DNA of 64,000 bases from Hypericum androsaemum. Taxonomy: Eukaryota; Streptophyta; Magnoliopsida; Malpighiales; Hypericaceae. The DNA lies in assembly GCA_963995505.1 (NCBI GenBank), contig OZ023181.1, forward strand, positions 6,981,487-7,045,486, given 5' to 3'. Positions 11,295 through 22,416 of this stretch are shown here, one piece after another. Positions within the stretch are counted from its first letter, which is position 1. Every line of letters starts with the position of its first letter. The position numbers and the translations under genes were made by a program. A model generated the notes under the pieces. The model ran no database searches and was not told where the DNA came from. It saw only the letters and a list, made by a program, of their open reading frames with translations.

Positions 11295-11340
11295 TTATTT
11301 AAAAAATATATTTTTTCTTTTTTTGGTAGAAATCGAGGGG
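8904..11340. other. Gene-free AT-rich interval
   Basis: I found no coding gene here. At 8925-9030 lies a fragment (GCAAATTGCTCTCAGG, then TCTCCATGTTTGATTTTATT) that recurs, reversed, at about 49190-49370 and 58660-58800, so it is probably a transposon end. A long (AT)n microsatellite occupies about 11246-11293. The remainder is A/T-rich without recognisable structure. Confidence 0.7.
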
Positions 11341-13590
11341 ATGAGGTACCCAGTGAACTTTATTAACCACGTACTGAAAGCATCGTGCAAGTACAACGAG
11401 AAAGGCTAACCCCCTTCATGTCATCTAAGTAAACATCTATGCAGAAATGAAATGGACAATCAGAAATAACATAATCGAGACCAATGGTCAAAGCATGCGT
11501 GGAGAGAGAATCTGCCACCTGATTCTCCTCGCGAAAAGTATGTTGAATCTGTGTAGTACAATCTCTGTCAAGTAATGCACGGGCACGTCGAATCAGGTTG
11601 ACTTGCGGATGCTCTGGTCTAACCTCTTGACCAACACAGAGGAGAGCTAAGGAGGAGTTGACCTCTACCACCACCTGTCGAAAACCACGCTCCCATGCTA
11701 GCTCAAGTCACAATACATGAGCCCAAAGCTCAGCAACTAGGGAACTACAACATCCGATGCCCTTGGTGAAATCCCAAAACCAACACCCTACTACATCGCG
11801 TAAAATCTCTCCTGCACCTGAAGGTCCTGGATTGCCAGCTGAGGCTCCATCAGTGTTCAGCTTGACAAATCCAGTGGGTAGGCGTGTCTACGATACAAGT
11901 ACCTCGCGCCACGGAGGGAGTGGAGTATTCTGGTTAGACATAACACGGGCAAACTGCTCTGCCTGCATAGATATAAGAGAGGGGGAGGGTCTTGTACTAG
12001 ACCCATTTTGGAAGACTATAGCATTTTGCCACTTCCAGAGCCCAAGGAGGGCCCTCGATATTCTGACCATCATCAGCAATGTTCGACCTGAGCCACTCCC
12101 TAAAGTCCAGCATGTCTAGGAATCCAGAGCGCCATGATGGTAAAAGGACATCCCAATCCTCCCTTGAGAACTTACAATCATGAAATATATGTATCAGCAT
12201 CTCATCCCCACACAGGCATCTGGGACAAGTACTTCAGCTAGTTTGATATCGTTGGCATCTCTCCGCATTAGTCATCAAGCTTCCATGGAAAAGAAGCCAG
12301 GTAAACAGTCTGATGTCGTCGGCATCTATCTCTCCGCATTAGTCATCAAGCTGCCATAGAAAAAAAGCCAGGTAAACATCTGTATCCGTTCAGGCACTTG
12401 CAGAGACCAAATACGAGACCAAGGCAACTCCCTATAATCAAGGCCTAATTCTCCACGTAGCGCTTGATACATTGACTTAGTGGAAAACTGACCATCTGAA
12501 GTAAGACTCCAAGATACCATATATGAAGCAAATGGAATGACGGAAAGGTCAACAGCCGTGAGCGAAGCAACCTGAGGGGGCTGAAGAAGACCCGCTAGGG
12601 AAGTCAAATCCCAACCCCCCACTGGGCTCCAGTAGTCTGTAACACACTTTATCTCCTCGTCCGGCGAAAAATTCACTATAAGATGGTTGCAAAGGGGCGA
12701 GGGTGACAACGAGGGGCCATTCCAAAAGAAAGTATTCTGGCCATTACCCACATTCCACTGCATCCATAATGATAAAGTAGGCCTGGCCTTGACACAGGCT
12801 TGCCATGTAGCAGAGCTATCAGAACGCGGTTCGAACATCTCGATACATGTACCACCCCTGCCATACTTACTGATCATAACATTTGCCCAAAGTGCTTCCT
12901 GTAACTGCAGCAGGCGCCATTGGAGCTTGCAAAAGGTTGCCATATTTGCAGCTTGCATAGGGCAGATTTCGAGGCCTCCTGCTGCCTTGGGGAGACAGAT
13001 AGTAGGTCAGCCCACCAGGTGAGACCTCCTCGTCTCCTCATCACTGTCCCATATGAACTCTCTCATGCACCTGTCCATTTCTGCACAAACAGACACCGGC
13101 AGGATATCAGTTTGCATAACATGGGAAGGAATAGCTGACATTACCGAACGGACAAGTGTGACACGTCCTGCTAAACTTAGGATGCGGGCCTTCCAGCCAG
13201 CCATCCTCGACCTCAACCGATCAATAATGAACTGATAGGACTATTGTCGCTGTCACGGTAGTATGGTGGGCACACCCAGGTACTTTCCTAGGTCTATAGT
13301 CAAAGGGATTCCTAATGTAGAGCTTAATTGGCTGGCAAGCCTAGCATCCACATTAGCCGACACCATGACTTTAGATTTTGGAAGGCTGATTCTTTGCCCC
13401 GAGCTAGAGCAGAAGTCGTCTAGGAGCTCACGAACTAGGACTGCTTGATCCATCGATGCCCTACACATAAGAATCAAATCATCAGCAAATATCAAATTGG
13501 GAAGGGGCGGACTGCAACGAGCAAGCTTGACCGGCACCATTGTCATCCACTTATATAATATATATCTATGAGGACCATTGTCATCCACTT
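11341..13590 (-). pseudogene. 5'-truncated L1-type LINE (RT end, zf-RVT, RNase H)
   Basis: Minus-strand frames read in order from 13588 down. First comes the end of a reverse transcriptase, with the FADDLIL active-site motif and the KYLGVP phrase. Next is a linker (AGWKARILSLAGRVTLVRSV, 13216-13007), then a zf-RVT-type region (12958-12326, with CVTDYWSPVGGWDL and LPWSRIWSLQVPERIQMFTW), and finally an RNase H remnant (11674-11363, TFREENQVADSLS). Frame breaks separate them. The 3' end abuts a T-rich run at about 11313, fitting a poly(A) tail. An imperfect duplication of about 80 bp lies at 12225-12380. A short repeat of ACCATTGTCATCCACTTA occurs at 13530-13590. Confidence 0.88.
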
Positions 13591-14238
13591 ACATAAAAAA
13601 GTATAGCAATTACTTAATAAAGATGGCTCATAACGCATCTTGGACGCGGCACCTATGATGCTTATACAATGATGGCCTATTGGGTCCTACTCCACATATG
13701 AGCATTCTCCAAGACGCACTAAAAAAGTAAACGCCAATGTACGGAAACATTGGAGCCCTTTTGTACCGAAAACATCCAGAAAGCCAAAATAGACAACTGT
13801 CTGTACTTTTCAATCCCTAAAAGCTTCAAAATTTTGGCTTCACTATGTGAGAAATCTGGTTTGCAATTCCGCCCCTAATGCGTGTACCTGCGTTAATAAT
13901 GAAAGTCGAGAATTGTCGAGTTTAATTCAGGAGCAGACCTTAAAATTGCATTTTTTACGTTCATTGCCAGATTCACTTTTGAAGAAGACCAACGCAAAGA
14001 AATAAAAGAAAACTCCATTTAAGGACCAACAAAATCAAACGGCACTTTATCTGATCGTGCTTGTGTTATATAATAATAAAAACCCTAGGGAGTAGTTGCA
14101 TATTAACTTCAGTTCCTCCCGCGAAATACCCACGGTTTCAACTGGTTATGTTTTTTACAGTTACACACATAATTTAGTTCAAACACTAATTAATGATCAT
14201 TAGCAACGACAATCCGATAAATGATTAGCAAAAATTTG
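13591..14238. other. Intergenic region upstream of the DREB gene
   Basis: AT-rich and without coding potential. It presumably holds the promoter of the downstream AP2/ERF gene. I saw no DRE core array or other clear cis-element cluster. Confidence 0.5.
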
Positions 14239-14246
14239 TATAAATA
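14239..14246 (+). promoter_or_regulatory. TATA box of the DREB-type gene
   Basis: TATAAATA lies 51 bp upstream of the ATG at 14290. With usual TATA-to-start spacing the 5' leader would be only about 20 nt. Confidence 0.6.
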
Positions 14247-14289
14247 GTGTGCACCCTTAAATAGCTAGAGCCTGACCAAAATTGATTTT

Positions 14290-14976
14290 ATGGCTGACCC
14301 AAATAATACTCCCAATCCCACCACCGGTTATCATCATCCATATCAACCTCCATTAACACCACCACCACCTCCACTCTCTAGCCCTAACCCTATCCCTGTC
14401 CCTTCAACAAGACGACCCGCCTTCTCGTCCTCTTCGAAACGGCACCCGACATACAGGGGGATAAGGTTTAGGAGCGGGAAATGGGTCTCCGAGATAAGGG
14501 AGCCCAAGAAGGCTAACCGTATCTGGCTTGGTACCTTTGCAACGCCGGAGATGGCGGCCGCTGCCTATGACGTGGCCGCCCTAGCCCTAAAAGGAACGGA
14601 TGCAACCCTCAATTTCCCTTTCAACGTAGGCACGTACCCGGTGCCTGCTTCCGCCTCACCCGCGGATATACGAAACGCTGCGACCGCGGCCGCAGCTGCC
14701 CTAAAGGTGGAAGAGGGTGAATCTAGTGGTGTTCAACTAGGGCAACCAAGTGCTAGTGGTGGGGATGAGACTATTGGAGGAGTTACTAATCTGTGTGTAA
14801 GTGGTGATCAAGGGCAGGGGTTTGTGGACGAGGATGCACTGTTTGATATGCCAAATTTGTTGGTGGACATGGCCGGAGGGATGATGGTCTCCCCGCCGCG
14901 AATAGGCTCGCCGTCGTCAACCGATGACTCCCCGGGGAACTTTTCTGACGGAGAGAGTTTGTGGGGTTATTTTTGA
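14290..14976 (+). CDS. DREB-subfamily AP2/ERF transcription factor
   Basis: An intact intronless gene of 228 residues. A proline/serine-rich N-terminus leads into one AP2/ERF domain at about residues 53-112, with [20 protein letters not shown], then RIWLGTF and [14 protein letters not shown]. The valine and glutamate at the positions that mark DREB-type DNA specificity are present (WVSEIREP). The domain resembles the group III/A-4 DREB proteins (TINY/ERF025-029-like). The C-terminal half is acidic and ends in SLWGYF, comparable to the LWSF/LWNY ending of that group, probably an activation region. It should act in the nucleus, binding GCC or DRE/CRT-type promoter elements. The ATG at 14290 is the first in frame. 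It stands alone between transposon-rich spacers, and which member of the subgroup it is cannot be fixed here. Confidence 0.93.
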   Translation: MADPNNTPNPTTGYHHPYQPPLTPPPPPLSSPNPIPVPSTRRPAFSSSSKRHPTYRGIRFRSGKWVSEIREPKKANRIWLGTFATPEMAAAAYDVAALALKGTDATLNFPFNVGTYPVPASASPADIRNAATAAAAALKVEEGESSGVQLGQPSASGGDETIGGVTNLCVSGDQGQGFVDEDALFDMPNLLVDMAGGMMVSPPRIGSPSSTDDSPGNFSDGESLWGYF

Positions 14977-17515
14977 TTGAAAATAATATTGATGTTTTCA
15001 ACTGTTTTGAACCTTTGTGATAAGGCTTAATTTTTTTTTGAAAAGTAAAAAATAAGGCTCAACTTTAAGTACCATTGCTATTATCTAAATATTTATTGAA
15101 TCGACTAATTCAAATTTAAGTCAATACATTATTTGGTTATCAAAAATTCGAATGAGTAAACCTCTTGTCTTAATTTAGCTAAAAGAATATCGGTTGATTG
15201 GAATGAAGCTTATAAAAAGAAATGGATAAAGTTGAAGACATGAAGAAGACAAAGAGAGACTATTTATTTTGATTATTCCGAAGAAGTTTTTTTTTGAGGG
15301 ATGGCTCCAATCATGAGGTATTAAATAGTGAGCTATCTGCTAGGGCTGAGCTTGGTAATTTTAGTTTTTTAATATATTTCCAATTGTAGCATGTTGCCTT
15401 GGTCCTCGAGCTTTGAATATTGCTTTGAAGATTATGGTTAATCATGTTCTCATGTGTCTTACCTAATTCTTGTCTCTTCGATTCATGTATATTAAAATGG
15501 ACGGGACCCACCCGTATGTTTCTTATATGCTACTGCCATTTATCATCCATATTCATCATCCATTTTTTTCATTAACTATACCCTACTTGCCCATTAAAAA
15601 ATAAAAAATATACCCACTTGTGAAATAAAAATATATCGTGGTTTTCACGGTGGTCAATAATTACTTAAGCCCTATAATTTTACCCCCGAATTAAGCGAAG
15701 CGAAAGAAAAATGTGAACAAGTTCTTAGTAAAATAATCAAATATTATAAGGCAGAGTTTAAATTTTGAGGTTTTCAGAGTTTTGACATGATTAGTCAAAG
15801 TTGAATAGGCCCAGCTTGTCTAGAACTTGTTGTTGAGGTTTTTTTAATTGGGCAGTCTTTCTTGTGTCTGATAAATTGATAGACGCATTGAGCGTCCATT
15901 AAATGTAAATGTCTGGGTGATGGCAAAAGTAAGAAAGAGAGAAAAATGTATGATTTGTTTTTAGGTTACATTTAAAAGCAAACCTATACCGAAACAAGTT
16001 CTAGCTAGACAAGATGGTAAAAGAACCGACGATTGTTCTGGTGATATCAAAATATAGTACAAACCAAGTAATTTCATGGTATTCTTAGACAACCAATTTG
16101 TAAATAATTACAAAGTAATTTCATGATGATATCAACATATCCAATAACAAAATACTTGGTGATCTTTGACAAGTTTGGATAAGACTCATTTTTTGGTAAG
16201 TAAATGTATCTTCCTGAAAGAGAATGTATAAGGTAATTTCAAGAGATTATTTGGTATTCTTAGACAAGTTTGGAAGCATTCTTTCTTTGGTAAGTAAATG
16301 TATTATAGACCAAACAATCTGTTAGTGATATCGCCATGAAATTAATTTTGCAAATATTTTTAAATTATTTGATTTTTTATTTGTTAAAAATTACATATTA
16401 TTTTTGCTATCATCGCCAAGAAGAAAAGAAAATAAATATTATTTTGTAGACAGTAAAATATATAAATCTATGTAAATTGTAATTTCAACTTTAAAGGAGT
16501 CCATTAGTGGAAGTGTTACATTCTCTATGTTGAGTTGAGGTTTTAATTATTATATACCATTAAAATCTACTTATTTAATTCAAAATCTTAAGATAATGAA
16601 TAGATGAATCATTTATACATATCCCAAATAAATCTAAGTGGACCAAAATTTGCTTAAACTTTATTTTCGTTATCGTGCCATGACACAAGTTCGTGCAAAT
16701 AATTGTTTTGCCACATGCACAAATGTTTAACTATTAATACTTTATAACTAAATCACCAACCATATTACTTGGAACGGAAATTTTAATTTTCAAGGAAAAA
16801 TAAATTTAAAACGCAGCCTACCAATATGAAAAGGAAAGTTGCGACCAAAAAATATGAAAATGATATCGAAAGGAAATAGCTATACGTCTTCTTGATAGTA
16901 AATGGCTAAGAAACCAAACCGACCCTCAAAAGAAATGAAACCGAACCAGAACTCAACACATCTTGAGAAAATCATGTCGGAATCCATCACGTCCAATCGG
17001 GAGACAAAAGTAATCGGTCTATATTTTTTTTCATAGACTACTATCCGAATATTACTATACTAATTAATCGAAATTCAAATCGAGTTGAATATTAAAAGGT
17101 GACAAAATTTAATTAATAAATATTTAATATTGTTATATTTTAATAAGTCGAACTCAAAAATTTTTAACAAACTAAAACTATATTCTCACCAATTTATCTA
17201 AATATTTATTGATAGTAATTGGTCTGTGTCTCGTGGACCCCAAAATACCAACAGTAATCTAGTTTGCAGGTATTTTCGGAGGGTGGGCCCATTGGTACCT
17301 TTGGCCTTTTGGTTTTTCCTTTTTCTACTCTTTGTTTTTTTGATGCTTCAAATTCAACTTCAACAACCAATGATGGGGGGCCAAGAATTACTGCTTTTAT
17401 TTTGGAAAAGTATACTTTAATACTATGAAATTTCCCAAATTTCATGTTTAATACGTGTAGTTTAATATTTTGAATTTAGTTCCTATAACTGTCCAGACAT
17501 ATGGTATAGTCTATG
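14977..17515. other. Gene-free AT-rich interval
   Basis: No supported gene or element. Short frames near 15311-15511 and 17206-17445 lack family similarity and run through low-complexity sequence. Confidence 0.65.
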
Positions 17516-18335
17516 TGTAACGCCCCGTGATTTGATCAACTGTCTCCACAGACCAACACGAGTCTTTTTCAGCGTATTTTGTCCTCACTCACTCGCATCC
17601 TGGAAATTTTCCAGGAGGTCACCCATCCTAATCATATTCCCGGCCAAACGCGTTTAACCTTGGAGTTCTCTCAGGATGTGTACTGGAAAAGAATGTGCAC
17701 CTTGTTGATATGGATAGTACCAATCAAATCACTTAAGACGTTTCAGACAGTACATATCATTTACGGGGTATCACATTAATATAACGCCCCGTGATTTGAT
17801 CGACTGTCTCCACAGACCAACACAGGTCTTTTCCAGCGTATTTTTTCCTCACTCGCATGCATCCCAAAAAATTTCCCAGGAGGTCACCCATCCTGATCAT
17901 ACTCCCGGCCAAACACGTTTAACCTTGAAGTTCTCTTAGGGTGTATGCCAGAAAAGAAGGTGCACCTTGTTGATATGGATAGTACCAATCAAATCACTTA
18001 AATACGCGATGTCCTCTTCGTGCCAGAATCAGCCAGTCCCAGAATCTCTCGTCTTCTGGTGCGTTCGATCCCCAAATCACACCGTACCAGCCGAGGTGAT
18101 GCTCTGATACCATATGTAATACTCCGTGATTTGACCGACTGTCTCCACAGACCAACACAGGTCTTTTCTAGCGTATTTTGTCACCCATCCTGATCCTACT
18201 GCCCGCCAAACACGTTTAATCTTGCAGTTCTCTAAGGGTGTGTGCCAAAAAAGAAGGTGTATTATTGATATGGATAGTACCAATCAAATTACTTAAGGCG
18301 TTTCAGACAGTACATATCATTTACTGGGTATCACA
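17516..18335 (-). mobile_element. Cassandra TRIM cluster: three LTRs, one interior
   Basis: In plus coordinates the order is LTR a (17516-17775, full), a 4-bp spacer, LTR b (17780 to about 18000, truncated), interior (18001-18114), and LTR c (18115-18335, internally deleted near 18180). Read on the minus strand, the LTRs start TGTGATACC and carry 5S rRNA-like sequence (GGATGGGTGACCTCC). A perfect primer-binding site TGGTATCAGAGC lies at 18101-18112, beside LTR c. LTR b joins the interior at CTTAA, a short string present at both expected breakpoints, suggesting a microhomology deletion. The three-LTR order points to unequal recombination or tandem insertion. Confidence 0.85.
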
Positions 18336-21200
18336 CAATGTAATTTAGATTTTCTTGAAACGAAGACATTTAGTGAATGACATGGCCGTTGAATAGGGTA
18401 ACTTATTGATGATGGGTTAGTTCAATAAATTACCAAAATCGATCCAAAATTTTAAATATATTTTTAGAAAACACTATTCTCTTTCTAGCTCTTCCGAGGA
18501 AACCTCACCCAAACACCGCTCCGCCCATCACTACCATCCACTTCCCGCTTAACCTTGGTGCTTTAGCGGGTAGTTAAGTTGGTGCTTTAGCTTTTGCTTT
18601 AGTTTCAATATATATTGATGAAGTTATCCTAAAACAAATATGCAGTGTATACTTGGGTTTTGGCAAGTTGGAAATTTTAGACAAACCCACCGACCAGTGT
18701 CATCGTGAATTATCCAAGATTCCTTTTGTGTATAAGTTTGACCATGTCTTTACCAGCTTGCTTTTATGGAAAATGGGCAAAAGGAGAAGTTTGAAGTCGG
18801 CCACCAAACCTATAACTGAAAAGGATGCCTTCATTAGTTGTTGAAAAGTTGCGCAATCTCCTTTTTAAAAAGAGGAAAAAAAGTTATATAATTTTTTATT
18901 TTCGATATGTTCCCCATTTAACTCACAATTATTAAGGCATGTGGGGAAAAAGATTTTGAAGCGAAACATGGCCGACACTCGACTCGCGGAAAAAAAGATG
19001 AGCATCGATGATCAGCCACGGTCATTTATCACACAAATCATAAAAAAGAATTGAAAATTCTGTGAAGCTTTTAAAAGATTAGAACTGAATTTTCGTTAAT
19101 TTGTAATTGTTTCGTACCATCACGCCAAATATCTTTGGTATTGATCCTGTTATCCTGACTAAAAGGGTAATATTCATTACATGGGACGGTTAGGTTAGCA
19201 AATAAGAAATTTGCTTCATTAGTCAAATATGGTGGAGTAAATCTACTAAGAAAATCTATCGTATGAAAAATTGGTAGTAAAATTTATTTACGCTTGGATG
19301 TTCAACATTTATGTTTGTTTCTAGAAGGTAAGTATGATTTTTTTAAAGGTAAATTTTTATGCCATGCAAACGTTTGAACTTTGTACCTCATTGAATTTTT
19401 ACAATGCCTTGTATTGTTATGTTACATATCTTTGACATAGAAGGCAAGTATGATTAGCTGTTGTTGATAACAATCTTATTCAGGGGGTTGGAATGGGTAC
19501 GGAATGCCACTATTCCGAACCATTTAGAATGAAGACACGTGGAAATTTTTTTGCAAACGCGCTAAAATATGGGGACCAAAATAAAAAAAGTCACGCACAA
19601 ACACAGGTCGGATACAAATGTCATTATCACATAACTGCGCATGCCAGTATCACATAACTATACATGCCAGTGTGATATTTTTGTAAAAATGCTAAAATAC
19701 GGGGGACCAAAATAAAAAAAACTATGCATGCCATTATTATCAACGAGGACTTGCCGTTTTCACAAAAATAAATATCATTATCACATAACTGTACTTGTCA
19801 TTATCACATAACTGCGTTTGCTGCTGCAGTCTCCTTCACTCCAAAATGTTCGAAATCAATTTCTTCACTCCGTACCCAATCCAAAGCTCTTATTCAGAAT
19901 ATCGGAACGTTGAGGATAAATTTGGAGTAGTTATCTCTAAATTGAAGAGAAAAGATATCTCGGATAAAAGAAGAGAAGGGTAAGGAAAGACAGAAATTAG
20001 AGTAAAGATAAAAATAGATTAGACTAAGTTAGCAATTGCTTCATTAACTGGCCGGGCAATGTAAGCATGCCAATTAGGCTCTGATGCGAATCAATTCTCG
20101 GTTATTAGATTAAAAAGATGTATAATGGCAAATATTATTTTTCAATTAAAAAATGAGAGAAGTTACAGAGTATTTGATTCCAAAATTTACATCTTATATG
20201 AACTCTATCTTTGAAAAGAGTTTTTTCTTATTTATTATGATAAATATATTAGGATACATGTTGTAGTTGTTTTATTTTTGTTTCAATTATCTTATAAAGT
20301 TTTTTACCTTATTAGGATATACATGTGCACACATCTATTCTTTTATCATCTTAAATAATCCATTATTGTTTTTCATTCTTCTCTGCTAACTGTATTTACG
20401 TTGTCTAATATACTTATAATCTTTTAAACTCCTTTTCGCGATCATTTAGGATGAAGATTTTGGATCCGTCCTAATTTCTGTGTTCTCTAAACAAAATTTA
20501 TTATTAGCAAGTAATTTGATGATTGTTGCTATAGAGTGACTAATATTTTTTAAAATAAAAATAATAGGCATTGTCACGCCTGCAATTTGTCATAGTCAAT
20601 ACTGTAAAATCCTATTTAATCGGGTGACTTAATCATTATTATTTTTATATTAGTAAATTTTGAATTTAAATTTATTTAAACGAATCCAAATTTCTAACAA
20701 CCTATATCAAACCCTGTTGGTTTAGTAATCTTACTTTGCATAACAGACCTGTGATATAATACTGACACGGCATCGACGTGGACAAATCGACTTTGCAAAC
20801 GTACGGACGATGAAAGGTGAAAGTTTAATTTTTTGGATTGTCTTTAAATTTCTCACATCGCACATCAATTGTCATTTCCCTACAGTAAAAGCTCGTTTCC
20901 TTGTGGTTCCAATAGTTTTTTTAAGGTTTCCCTACAAAAAAACAGTTTTTTAAGGTTGGCTTTCAAAGCCTAGTATTAATCCATACTCTTACGATAGATG
21001 AAAGCAAAATACAGAGACATTAAACTGAAGACATAAACTAGACCTAGTACGATAGAGCATAGATATAAAAGAAGAAGCCATTGATGGCAACATGACATAG
21101 TTGGTTTTAACGGCTACAACAACGGCTACAAGAGCCGACGTCCTCTCTAGAAAGGAAAATTTAACCGAAGTAATGCTAACCAAAATGGCAGCTGAAAAAT
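18336..21200. other. Gene-free interval with short repeats and an LTR-like relic
   Basis: No gene is supported. A phrase of the type TATCACATAACTG plus CATGCC repeats irregularly at about 19620-19815. About 20090-20520 is AT-rich and carries the TTTTCGCGATCATTTAGG block shared with the LTR-like relics at 8.4 and 35 kb. Confidence 0.6.
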
Positions 21201-21475
21201 GGGTTTTTTTTTTCTGAATGGTATTACTATTCATCACTTTTTGTGAAAAAAGTGTCCGATTTGAAAGTATTGCGGGGACGGTGTCCACGTGGCACGGACG
21301 CCGAAAAAAGTCGGATCTTGGACCAAGATCCGACTTTTTTTGTCGGATGACCAAGATCTGACTTTTTTAGTCAGATATATCATCCGACTAAAAAAGTCGG
21401 ATCTTGGTCCAAGATCTGACCGTTTTTGTCGGATGACCAAGATCCGACTTTTTTTGTCGGATCTTGGTCGATAAT
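21201..21475 (+). repeat. Left TIR and subterminal palindromic array of the MULE
   Basis: The TIR (21201-21341) runs into an array built from GTCGGATCTTGG and its complement CCAAGATCCGAC, in head-to-head pairs separated by T-runs, to about 21475. Each pair can fold into a hairpin. Such subterminal repeats are plausible transposase-binding or structural sites. Confidence 0.85.
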
Positions 21476-21599
21476 CCTATCCGCTGTAAAGTGGATTTCC
21501 GAAGGATATCGAGATCCAACTATAACAAGATCCAACAAAAAAAGTCAGATTTCGGTCGGTATAAACACCAAAATCTGACTTTTTCCGTCGCTCACACTC

Positions 21600-22262
21600 C
21601 CGTCCCCGACTAATCCTCGCCTTCCCTCGCTTCGTCTGTCCCGCTCGCCTCGCCGCTCCCCGCTCCCGGTCGCCGCTGCCCGCTCCCCGCTCCCGCTCCC
21701 CGCTCCCGCTCCTCGCTCCCCGCTCCCCGCTCCCCGCTCCCCGCTCCCCGCCCCCCGCCCCCGCTCCCCGCTCCCCGCTCAACGCTCGCCGCTCCTGCTC
21801 GCCGGCTCGCCCGCCTCTCGGTCCGGCCCCCGACGTCGTATTAGGTAAAATTTTTAATTAGTTAATTTTTTAATTAGTTAATTGTGAATGTTAGTTAATT
21901 GGTAAATTGGTGATGTTAGTTAATTGGTTAATTGTTGATGTTAGTTAATTGGTTAATTGTTGATGTTGGTTAATTGTAATTTGTAGATAATTGGTTAAAA
22001 AAAATTTGGTCCGAATGGTGCGACCAAAATTTCGGTCTGACCGGTCTGGCCAAAAAATTGATCAGACCAAATTGACCAATTTATGGTCCGACCGGTTTGA
22101 CCAAAAGATGGTCCGACCAGTTTGACCGAAAGATGGTCCGACCGGTTTGACCGAAAGATGGTCCGACAGGTTTGACCGAAAGATAGTCCGACCGATTTGA
22201 CCGAAAGATGGTCCGGCCAGTTTGACCAAAATAAGGTCTGAGTGGTTTGACCGTTAAACACT
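21600..22262. repeat. GC-rich tract, GTTAATT repeats and 25-bp GGTCCGACC tandem repeats
   Basis: 21640-21790 is a low-complexity (CGCTCCC)n tract. 21850-21980 repeats GTTAGTTAATTGGTTAATTG. 22015-22262 is a tandem array with a unit of about 25 bp, built on GGTCCGACCGGTTTGACC plus GAAAGAT, around eight copies with scattered changes. It lies upstream of the PMD gene. The apparent minus-strand frames across these tracts are repeat artefacts. Confidence 0.85.
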
Positions 22263-22416
22263 GTGACCGTAATATGGTCTGTAATAACGCTATTTTAATT
22301 AATTTTTTGATTAATGTTCTAATTGTTCAATGTTTAACATTGTTGGATTTGCTAAGTTTGTTAATATATCGGTAAGTTAATATAATGTTCTAATATGTCT
22401 ATTGTGTTGTTTAGAT

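Noticed and set aside
18101..18112. tRNA gene signal
   Set aside because: TGGTATCAGAGC is the primer-binding complement to the methionine tRNA end. No cloverleaf surrounds it.
17516..18335. Functional 5S rRNA genes
   Set aside because: Only part of the 5S sequence is present, with mutations, and it is embedded in LTRs with a primer-binding site. This fits Cassandra rather than an rDNA array.
21477..21782. Minus-strand GERGAG-rich frame
   Set aside because: It is a product of the (CGCTCCC)n tract.
21995..22261. Evenly spaced 25-bp repeats as a possible CRISPR-like array
   Set aside because: The units are head-to-tail without unique spacers, in a eukaryotic transposon. It is a tandem repeat.
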